NCBI GenBank assembly: GCA_964632395.1
Contig: CAZWES010000005.1
Location: forward strand, 1 to 54,100
DNA: 54,100 nt
Origin: CAZWES01 sp964632395
GTDB lineage: Bacteria > Patescibacteriota > Gracilibacteria > Peribacterales > Peribacteraceae
Reading direction: 5' to 3'
Part shown: positions 38,319-46,700 of the stretch, in pieces
How the letters are laid out: each line of letters starts with the position of its first letter
Numbering within the stretch: position 1 is the stretch's first letter
Notes under the pieces: generated by a model
The model's database searches: none
What the model was told of the DNA's origin: nothing
Seen by the model: the letters and a program-made list of their open reading frames with translations, nothing else
Made by a program: the position numbers and the translations under genes

Positions 38319-41123
38319 ATGCCCTCCCCCTCGCCAGATACCGCTTCTCTCTCCTGGGGACAGTTCCAGTCGCATGTCCGGTACCTGCCAACCAGCGCCC
38401 AAGGTAAGATCAGGCGGGCTTTTGAAAGAGGTATGGAGCTACATGCCGGGCAAAAGCGCCGTTCCGGCGATCCGTACTTTACGCATCCGATTGCAGTAGC
38501 TCACATCCTGGCAGATTGGGGGGCAGATGCCGATACGATAATTGCGGCACTCTTGCACGATGCGCTTGAGGACACCCCGCTTTCTGAGGATGAGGCAGAA
38601 GAAGAGTTTGGATCAGATGTTATGAGGATGACGGTTGCACTTACAAAACTAGATGAAGAGGAACTTTTTGAAAAACCCACGCTGGATGAGGAGATAGAAA
38701 CGATACGAAAACTTTTTACTGCAATGCAGGAGGATGTTCGCATAATCGTAATAAAACTTGCGGACAAGTTACACAACATGCAGACAGTTGAGTTTCTTCC
38801 GGAAGAGAGGCAGAAGGCTCATGCGGAGGCGACGGAAAAAGTCTTCGTGAGAATTGCAGATCGACTTTCGATGGCCGACGTTCGCGATGAGCTTGCTGAA
38901 TTGTATTTGGGAGTTCTTAAGCCGGAGCTTTTGGAAAAACTCCTCGCAATACGTGCCGAAAACGAGAAGCGTGCAGATGTCATCATTGGGAAGATGAAGA
39001 AAGCGCTTAAGGTTGCGGAGAGTAGTCTGCCAATAGATCCTCATTACGAGCATCACAGATTTCGTACACTGCATGCGCAACTTAAAGCAGGTGGAAGCGC
39101 AGTTATAGGCGTTGCGACTTTAACTGTTGTATTTGAGTGTGATGACAAGGCAACCTGCTACCAGATTCTTGGCGCACTTCATCAGCTCTGGAGGCGCGAG
39201 GACGATTCATTTGATGATTATATAAATGCTCCAATGATCAATGGTTACCAGGGATTGCACACCACAGTCATTCTGGAAGACGGGACCCGCATCCGCTGCA
39301 AAATCCGAACGCGGGAAATGCAGGAATATGCGCGTCGCGGTATCACAACTATGTGCTTTGACGGGAAATCAATCGGTTTGCCTTCCTACATGGGATGGGC
39401 AGAACGCATTTCTCCCCTTTCTGCAGATACGGCTGAAAGGAGTTCGGATTTCTGGGCAAGCCTGCAAAGCGACATCCTCGGCGAATCCATAATCGTGCAT
39501 GGCCCGGGTGATAGAACGCTGCTTTTGCCGGAGGGATCCACGGCACTTGATGGAGCTTTTTACTTCTATGGCGATCAGGCTTTAAAGTTGAAAGAGGTTC
39601 ATCTGAATGGCAAAGACGCGGTCTTCCAGACTCCTCTTGAGCCGCCTGTGACACTGGAAGCTGTGACTGGAAAAAGTAAAACGGTTAAAAGAGAATGGTT
39701 GCAATGGGCACAGACCGGAGTTGCAGCGGCAAAAATTCGCGAAAGTCTTGCGATGGAGGATCGTGCGAAGAAGATTGAGGAGGGGAAGAGGTTGTTGGAG
39801 GAGGTGATGGTGGAGAAAAGGAGAGGGTTGCTTGCTGAGTTTGCAGAGAAGGGTCTTTTGGATGGGATGCGATCTATGGGGTTTGGGTCGGTAGATGATG
39901 GGTATGTGGCGATTGCGGAGGGGAGGGTGGAGGCTGGGGATGTTGAGAAGGTATTGTTTGTAACGGAGGATAAGCGTAAGCAAAAGAAAGCTGGTGTATC
40001 AAATGGAGAGCGGCATGTTGCGCGTTTTTTCATCAAAAAAGGTGATGTGGATACGCTTAGGCGTCTTTTGAATGTATACGAGAAATATGGAGAAAAGCTC
40101 GAAAGTGTGCGTATCTGGCCCGCATTCTTTACAAAACGGCAGAAGATAGAAGTTAGGGATAGAACGTCACCCGCGGAGAACGAGCAACTTCTTAGAGAAA
40201 TTAGGGGTACAGGAGCAACAGATGTAGTAGTTACTGCCGCATCAAAACCGATATTATATGTCTTAGGAGTTGCCTTGCTCTTGTTTCTTTGGGGAATTGA
40301 CCCGGTGGTGGCAAGATATCTTGTTTTTGATATGGGTGTAGTCCCAATTGACCTGACACTAATACGTTTTGCAACACTTACTTCTCTTTGTGGGGCACTT
40401 CTTGCATATAAGTATCTTCGTGGAGATCTGAAAAGAGAGGCAATAATTCCACTGAGTACCCCTTCTCTTTGGTTCTCTGCATTCCTTCTTGTTGGTGTCG
40501 CTTTCTTTACGTACAGTTCTCTCCAATTTACGTGGCCTTCGCATTACACAATACCAATGACTGCAGCCGGTCTTGTTCTGACAACCATGCAAAATATCAG
40601 ACGGCTTAGGCTACTAGTTGTCACGTGGTGCTTGTTTGCGATGGGTATGGGAGTTCTTATGCTAGATCCGTCATGGTCATTGAAAGGAGTGTTGCTCACT
40701 ATTGGAGCAGTTTCGGCTTTTTCACTTTTCTCTGTTGTAAGTGAGAGATACAAGAGAGAGCAGAACGTTGCAGCTCGCATGTTGCAATACTTCTTTGTGC
40801 TATCTCTCATATGCCTAATTTTTTCATCTCCACTACTTCTACAGAATAAGATTCTTTCCATGAGCCCTGCCCTTATTCTCGGCTGTGTTTTGTTTAGCCT
40901 GTTAATATCTTCCATGCCGTACTATCTGTACTACTACGCACTTTCACACCGCCAGATTGATTTTGTGCTGAGGTATTCTTTCCTAATAATAATTGCATCA
41001 GTAGTTCCGCAATGGATTGTGTATGGGGAAATGAGTTGGCTGATAGCGACTTCTGCGTCTTTGGTTTGTTTGGGTGCAATTTTGCCACTGAAGAGTAAAT
41101 GGCTACTTAGTCGAAGCGACTAA
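38319..41123 (+). CDS. RelA/SpoT homologue fused to a DMT-type membrane transporter
   Basis: This is a 934-aa protein. Residues 30-200 form a (p)ppGpp hydrolase HD domain with H56, H80-D81 and D149/N153 (KLADKLHNM) in place. Residues 240-345 match the synthetase domain in outline (NGYQGLHTTV), but the catalytic ExQ of EVQIRT is replaced (IRCKIRT, R326) and the D.LALR region is lost, so synthesis is probably dead. A TGS domain (about 391-455), a helical region and an ACT-like segment (about 565-640) follow. Residues 645-925 hold nine to ten membrane helices of EamA/DMT permease type. Known RSH proteins are soluble. The 3' end overlaps the convergent GNAT gene by 21 bp. Confidence 0.85.
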   Translation: MPSPSPDTASLSWGQFQSHVRYLPTSAQGKIRRAFERGMELHAGQKRRSGDPYFTHPIAVAHILADWGADADTIIAALLHDALEDTPLSEDEAEEEFGSDVMRMTVALTKLDEEELFEKPTLDEEIETIRKLFTAMQEDVRIIVIKLADKLHNMQTVEFLPEERQKAHAEATEKVFVRIADRLSMADVRDELAELYLGVLKPELLEKLLAIRAENEKRADVIIGKMKKALKVAESSLPIDPHYEHHRFRTLHAQLKAGGSAVIGVATLTVVFECDDKATCYQILGALHQLWRREDDSFDDYINAPMINGYQGLHTTVILEDGTRIRCKIRTREMQEYARRGITTMCFDGKSIGLPSYMGWAERISPLSADTAERSSDFWASLQSDILGESIIVHGPGDRTLLLPEGSTALDGAFYFYGDQALKLKEVHLNGKDAVFQTPLEPPVTLEAVTGKSKTVKREWLQWAQTGVAAAKIRESLAMEDRAKKIEEGKRLLEEVMVEKRRGLLAEFAEKGLLDGMRSMGFGSVDDGYVAIAEGRVEAGDVEKVLFVTEDKRKQKKAGVSNGERHVARFFIKKGDVDTLRRLLNVYEKYGEKLESVRIWPAFFTKRQKIEVRDRTSPAENEQLLREIRGTGATDVVVTAASKPILYVLGVALLLFLWGIDPVVARYLVFDMGVVPIDLTLIRFATLTSLCGALLAYKYLRGDLKREAIIPLSTPSLWFSAFLLVGVAFFTYSSLQFTWPSHYTIPMTAAGLVLTTMQNIRRLRLLVVTWCLFAMGMGVLMLDPSWSLKGVLLTIGAVSAFSLFSVVSERYKREQNVAARMLQYFFVLSLICLIFSSPLLLQNKILSMSPALILGCVLFSLLISSMPYYLYYYALSHRQIDFVLRYSFLIIIASVVPQWIVYGEMSWLIATSASLVCLGAILPLKSKWLLSRSD

Positions 41124-42164
41124 TCTACCGTTACTGTGTTCGCCGATACCATGCTTTTTGTACGCATCTTGCCATAAACGCTCCCATTCCTGCGGAAGGC
41201 TGACATCGTGTTTTTTGTACAGATCAACAACGAATTTGTGTGCAATAATTGCCAGTTCATATAGTGACTTCATTTCATGTAGCCATTGGGAATTGAATTT
41301 AACGCCCGCTCTTTCGAAAGGGTTATAATGGAACCCAATTGTTTTGAAAGCATATTTAGAAAAAAATCTGCTGCTTGGTGCGTTATTGAGAATATCCCCA
41401 AAATGTTCGGATGAGTGTGGCACAGCTTCGTGATTTACTGGATAAAACTGGTTAAAACGGAATGATGTAACAATATGACCATCACCATTCTCTCTTGGCT
41501 CCAATTCATTCAGTAATCTAAGGATCCAGCTGTACATGAGTATCTTACCTATGCCTTTTCCTTGGCAATCAGGTGCGACGCCAATGGTGCCAACTCTGGC
41601 AACGCTATTTGGATGATCAATTAGTCTTGATTCTGTTGGATCAGTGAGACCATCTATTGTGTTTACGTATTCGTAAACATCTTGCATATGCTTTCGAGCA
41701 TCTCCAACGTTTGCGTACCCATCAAAATAACCTAGCAAGTTTCCTGTTCGTATATCTGCAACGCGCACGGGAACATGATTTGGGCTTCCTAAATCTTTAT
41801 CCCATTGTCCCCTGACTGATTCTGCATCAAATGTCTCTAAGAATCCTTTTCCTTCATCTTGTTCTTTTAGGATGAGAGATTTGTTACCTTTGCTGTAGAG
41901 GCGCATTGCCTCATCGGAAAAGGTTCCTTGCCTATAGATTGCTTCTACGCCTCCTAAATCATCTGGACAAACTCGTTCAACTTGCAAATTTTGGAGTAGT
42001 GCAGCGGTTTCGTTTTCTTCTTTTAATCTTGATCTCGAGATGCCCCCAGAAAAACGATTTCTTATGTTGCCGAGAACGCCGCCTAGAGCGCTAAAACGCC
42101 CGCCGGACGCTGTTCCAGCTTCGGTGCTAATCAACCCAGTATTTATTGCATCGACGCGACCCAT
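41103..42164 (-). CDS. GNAT-family N-acetyltransferase-like protein
   Basis: This 353-aa protein has the acetyl-CoA binding signature of GNAT enzymes at about residues 190-215: VARVGTIGVAPDCQGKGIGK followed by ILMYSWILRLL. A strand just before it (NLLGYFDGYANVGD) fits the fold. The N-terminal 60 residues are Gly/Ser-rich and probably disordered; the C-terminal 100 are helical and carry extra function. The acceptor is unknown. Base composition is more AT-rich than the neighbouring core genes, as is that of the next gene. Confidence 0.7.
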   Translation of the reverse strand: MGRVDAINTGLISTEAGTASGGRFSALGGVLGNIRNRFSGGISRSRLKEENETAALLQNLQVERVCPDDLGGVEAIYRQGTFSDEAMRLYSKGNKSLILKEQDEGKGFLETFDAESVRGQWDKDLGSPNHVPVRVADIRTGNLLGYFDGYANVGDARKHMQDVYEYVNTIDGLTDPTESRLIDHPNSVARVGTIGVAPDCQGKGIGKILMYSWILRLLNELEPRENGDGHIVTSFRFNQFYPVNHEAVPHSSEHFGDILNNAPSSRFFSKYAFKTIGFHYNPFERAGVKFNSQWLHEMKSLYELAIIAHKFVVDLYKKHDVSLPQEWERLWQDAYKKHGIGEHSNGRLVASTK

Positions 42165-42248
42165 TTCCTCGGAAGTGTAGTACTTTTGAACACAATAACA
42201 ACAAAATTTTTGACAAAATATTACGTGAGATATCTAAGTCTGTTAGTC

Positions 42249-42944
42249 TTAGCTGTCTATCAAATCCACTTTCACCTTTGCGGTATTTAGTGCATCGACA
42301 TATGCAACAAGTCTATCAATATGCTTTTTGATTGCACTAGGATTCACTGAAATTCCTTCCTTCTCCTCTTGTTGTGTGCTTAATAGCATTAGGCTGACAG
42401 CTTCCGCAGCAGTTATCATTTTTTCGGATGTGTATCTTATTCGTTTCGCTGGTGGAAAGTCTTCAGGAAAATCCTCATGACATTGATCTACAGCTCTTTT
42501 GATGAGTAGTAATTTTTTTTGTGACAGGTTGCTGCCTTCAGCCACATTGTCACTTATAGATGTTTGCATTGCAAATTTGAGCTGCTCGCGTGTTCTAACA
42601 AGCTTCGCACGACATTCGTCGAATGTACTGATAGTTGTGTCAGTTCCCTCTCCTTCAACATCACGTCGATTATTTTCTACCGCTACAGCTCCCCAAAGTA
42701 AATCCCGAAATCTAATACGCCCCTTCTTAACTCTATCTGGTCCAAGGTTTATTCCTTGTTCGGCGCACCATTTTTTATACTCTGCCATACCAGCATCAAC
42801 CACGGCAGCAAGAGCCGCTACGTATTGCGGATCAATTTCACTGTCTTCTTGCAGATATGTGTCAATGGACGATTCGTCAGGAGAAGAAGGTCGTGTTCCT
42901 GTGCCTAAACCATCGCCGAATAATATGTGATCATTTTCTGACAT
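42249..42944 (-). CDS. Hypothetical helical protein
   Basis: This 231-aa soluble protein is not recognised. It starts with a disordered acidic segment (MSENDHILFGDGLGTGTRPS). The rest is mainly helical (YVAALAAVVDAGMAEYKKW, KKLLLIKRAVDQCHEDF, IKKHIDRLVAYVDALNTAK). It has no membrane helix. It lies 84 bp upstream of the GNAT gene on the same strand and may be co-transcribed with it. Confidence 0.5.
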   Translation of the reverse strand: MSENDHILFGDGLGTGTRPSSPDESSIDTYLQEDSEIDPQYVAALAAVVDAGMAEYKKWCAEQGINLGPDRVKKGRIRFRDLLWGAVAVENNRRDVEGEGTDTTISTFDECRAKLVRTREQLKFAMQTSISDNVAEGSNLSQKKLLLIKRAVDQCHEDFPEDFPPAKRIRYTSEKMITAAEAVSLMLLSTQQEEKEGISVNPSAIKKHIDRLVAYVDALNTAKVKVDLIDS

Positions 42945-43060
42945 TGCAAAGCATGCTGGAGTATCTCATAAAACACGATATGTGCTTGTGAGTCAAGAAT
43001 CTAACCGATGTTTTTCGTCAAATAACTCGCATCCTATGCTACGACTCCTGCAACATAACC

Positions 43061-43165
43061 ATGTTCAATCCCGCCGACCCCAAACAATCCTTCCCCTCGC
43101 TGGAACACGGCATCCTCCAATATTGGAGGGAAGAAGACATCTTCAAGCGCTCATTAAGGGGGTAA
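43061..43165 (+). pseudogene. Duplicated 5' end of ileS
   Basis: This 34-codon frame starts MFNPADPKQSFPSLEHG and is identical in protein to ileS residues 7-32 (DPKQSFPSLEHG through IFKRS) before ending in a TAA. DNA identity with 43796-43893 is high but not perfect, so the copy is not brand new. It is separated from the intact ileS by the NYN gene. A TATGCT box lies 20 bases before its ATG, similar to the spacing at the true ileS (TATTCT, 22 bases). Confidence 0.75.
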
Positions 43166-43206
43166 GAATCTTATGGGGACATCAGATCCTATGATAGGAT
43201 TCTTTT
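43164..43206 (+). terminator. Hairpin after the ileS fragment
   Basis: AAGAATCTTAT (43164-43174) pairs with ATAGGATTCTT (43194-43204) through 11 bp including one G-U pair, followed by a short T run. It would end transcripts from the fragment's promoter just before the NYN gene, or act as an attenuator for it. Confidence 0.45.
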
Positions 43207-43209
43207 CGC

Positions 43210-43719
43210 ATGCTTTCCCAGTTCGTCAAAGGCCGCGTTTACGTATTTATAGACGTTGAGAACATTTTTTACAGCCAGCGCTCGCTCGGATGGCACATTT
43301 CGTACGAGAAGCTGATTAAATATTTTCGCGATGAATGCGGTCCGGATGCAAAATGTTTTGCGTATACAGGTGTGAACGAAAGCAACAAGGGGCAGCATAG
43401 ATTTTTGGACATGCTTGATCTTAGTGGGTATGTCGTGCGCATGAAAACTGTCAAAAAGATCAAGTCTGGAGGAGGATCGTATAAATGGAAGAATAATCTG
43501 GATATGGAACTTGCATTTGAAATGATAAATACCAGCGAAAAATATGACACTGCAATACTACTCTCAGGAGATAGCGATTTTTCACTACCAATTGATTACA
43601 TCAAACAAAGAGGTAAAAGAATCATTGTTATGTCCACACGAAAACATATTTCCAAAGAGTTGCTTGAGCGTGCCAAATATATCGAGCTGCGCAAGCTAAA
43701 GGACATCATTTCCCAATAA
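43210..43719 (+). CDS. NYN-domain (LabA/DUF88-like) ribonuclease
   Basis: This 169-aa protein has a PIN-like NYN fold. Acidic active-site residues are visible: Asp in YVFIDVENIFYSQR, Asp in NNLDMELAFEMI and the pair in AILLSGDSDFSLPI. Later strands (RIIVMSTRKH) and the C-terminal helix fit. NYN proteins act on RNA, often tRNA or rRNA. It lies between a partial and the complete copy of the ileS start, so an RNA-processing role connected with that locus is tempting but unproven. GATTCT six bases upstream may be its -10 box. Confidence 0.82.
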   Translation: MLSQFVKGRVYVFIDVENIFYSQRSLGWHISYEKLIKYFRDECGPDAKCFAYTGVNESNKGQHRFLDMLDLSGYVVRMKTVKKIKSGGGSYKWKNNLDMELAFEMINTSEKYDTAILLSGDSDFSLPIDYIKQRGKRIIVMSTRKHISKELLERAKYIELRKLKDIISQ

Positions 43720-43728
43720 AAAAATCAT

Positions 43729-43748
43729 GGCGTGCACGAATGCACGCC
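43729..43748. terminator. Perfect hairpin between the NYN gene and ileS
   Basis: GGCGTGCA and TGCACGCC form an 8-bp stem around a CGAA tetraloop, ten bases after the NYN stop. The A run before it (43718-43724) would act as a U-run only for minus-strand transcripts, so forward termination is uncertain. Confidence 0.45.
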
Positions 43749-43795
43749 AGAGTGTTATCTCGTAAGCTATTCTAGCAAACCGTTACCCCCTGTCA

Positions 43796-46700
43796 ATGCC
43801 CTTCGACCCCGTCGATCCCAAACAATCCTTTCCCTCGCTGGAACACGGCATCCTCCAGTACTGGAGAGAAGAAGACATCTTCAAGCGCTCCGTAAAGAGC
43901 AGGAGCTCCGGCACGGGCGATCCGTTTAAAGGCCCCAGAGGAGAGAAGGCTTACAGCTTCTTTGACGGCCCCCCCTTTGCAACCGGCCTCCCGCACTACG
44001 GGCACCTGCTCGCCGGAACAATCAAAGATGTAATCCCGCGTTACCAAACAATGAGGGGTCATCGAGTTCAAAGAAGATTTGGATGGGATTGCCACGGGCT
44101 ACCCGTCGAGAATTTGGTCGAAAAAGAAGAAGGGTTGAAGAGCAAAAAGGACATCGAGGAAAAGGGAATCCGGTGGTTTAACGATAAATGCCGTGACTCC
44201 GTAACGCGTTACACCGAAGAGTGGAGGAAAACAGTTGAGCGAACAGGCAGGTGGGTGGATATGGATTGGGATTACCGGACAATGGATCCGGATTACATGG
44301 AGAGCATCTGGTGGGTGTTTAAAAATATTTATGATAAGGGTTTGATTTATGAGGGGCACAAGGCCATGCACATTTGCACGCGATGCGTAACGCCACTTTC
44401 CAATTTTGAAGTCACACTCGGCTACAGCGAGCGCACAGACATGTCCACAATTGCAACATTCCCACTTGTTGATGATCCAAATACCGTCATACTTGCATGG
44501 ACTACAACCACATGGTCTCTGCCTGGTGACTTGTGGCTGGGGTTCGGTGCGGATATCAAATACGTGAGAGTGAAACAAAAAGGAGATGATCACGAATACG
44601 TTGTATCCGAAAAACTTGCTCCGGTTGTATTCAAAAATCGCGAGTACGAGATTGTCGGGTCAGCCACGGCAAAGGAGTTTGAGGGCAAGAAATATGTTCC
44701 GCTCTTTGATTACTACGTTGATACCCCGATGCCCTCGACCGTTAACTCAGGAAAACCAAAAACATTTGGAGAGCATTGTTTCTACTGCATCACTCATCCG
44801 GAGGTTGCGGAAGAGGAGGGGACTGGAATAGTCCACTTTGCAAACACAAACGCTGAGGACGGCTTCCTGATCGCAAAAAATCTAAACACAGATCTTCTAC
44901 ACTACTTTGGTGTGGATGGCCGATTCTATCCGGAAGTTCGCGATTTTGCGGGTCTTTCGATCAAAGCACCGGAGGATAATTACATGAAGACGGATAAGAA
45001 AATCATCGAAAAACTTAAAGAGACGGGGAGGTGGTTCGATAGTTTTAATTACACACACAGTTATCCGCACTGCTGGCGGTGTGAATCTCCTCTTTTAAAC
45101 TACGTTGGCCCATCCTGGTACGTCGCGGTTGAAAAAATCAAAGACAAGATAATAAAACAGAATAAGGAAACAAGCTGGGTACCCGCCCATATCCGTGATG
45201 GACGGTTTGGAAATTGGCTTGAGGGCGCGAGAGACTGGGCGATTAGCAGAAATAGATTTTGGGGGACACCACTTCCTATTTGGAGATGTGAGAACTCAAT
45301 CGAAGTCATCGGGTCGCGGGATGAGTTGATGAGTAAGTGCCCGATCAGATTTACCAAAGTCACTGTTTTGCGGCATGCGGAGAGTGAAGGGAATGTGGTG
45401 CCGATTTATCAGGGGGAGGTGCCGGGGACGAGTCTTACTCGCTTGGGAAAAAGGCAGGCGGAAAAAGCAGGACGCAAGTTGGTCGGAGAAAATTTACAAG
45501 GTTCAATTTTCAATTTTCAAAAAATTATCAATTATCAATTATCAATTATCAATTTTTGGAAAAGGCAAAAAAAGCCTGACCAAATTTCAGTTATATATGC
45601 GTCACCTCTGGCGCGTGCAAAGGAAACTGCGGATATCATCGCGAAAAAGACTGGTGCAAAGGTCATAATTGATGAGAGATTGAGGGAAGTCAGTTTTGGT
45701 GAGTACGAAGGAAAGACGATTGATTTTTCTGATCTTACATTCGTAAAAGATCGCCGTGCGCACAAGATTGAAAAGGGCAAACCGGAATCCATTTATCATT
45801 TTGATGGAATGGAAAAGTGGGAGAGTGTTCAGGAAAGAGTTGAGGACTTCATGAAAGATGTTTTGCCGAAACACCGTGGCGAGCACATCACAATCGTCTC
45901 CCATGCGGATCCGATTGTAAACATGAAGCATTTCTTCACGGGCGAGGATCCGGTCAAGCTAAGCCATCAGCCATACCCTAAAAAAGCCGAACCTTACACG
46001 TACTTCTGGGATCATGATCGCGAGGCGCAGCTTGATTTGCATAAGGATACGGTGGATGATTTGGTGTGGCCTTCTGGGATTAAAAATGATCAGTCAGTTG
46101 AGGTTACGTTAGTGAGGCATGGGGAGACTGATTGGAATTTGAGTGGGAAAGTACAAGGGTACGCATCTGATCCGCACCTTACGGAACTTGGCAAGGAACA
46201 GGTAAAACAAACAGCGTCTGAACTAAAAGGGAAAAAGTATGATTTAGTTATCAGTTCAGATTTACCTCGAGCGGTGGAATCTGCAGAAATTATTTCTGAG
46301 GAGCTAGGCATTCCATTTGTGGATCGTTTGAAAAATTTACGTGAACGCGATGATGGAGATATGGAAGGAAAGACGTTTGAAGAGATATCATCCAATCATC
46401 CCGAGTTTGAGAGAATTAATGAATATAAGGTGGGTTTTCACTATCGCACGCCTCCAAATGGTGAGACATTTTCAGAGCTAATTTCCCGCGTTAATAGTGT
46501 GCACGAATACTTGATGGAGAAATATGCTGGTAAAAAAATTCTTATAGTTTCTCATCATGGGGTGTTGAAGGCATTTCGTGCTCTTCAGGAAAACTTGGCG
46601 TACAAAGATGCGTGGCAGACGATGCCTAATGCAAGCGCATACACGTGTACGATCACCACTCCATACCGCCGAATCCCCGACGTACTCGATTGCTGGTTTG

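Noticed and set aside
43720..43796. T-box leader upstream of ileS
   Set aside because: The gap is 76 nt and contains only a short hairpin; no T-box consensus or specifier loop is present.
45370..46670. Separate phosphatase gene inside ileS
   Set aside because: The synthetase frame is continuous on both sides and the DVLDCWFESG motif follows in the same frame, so the domains are part of one protein.
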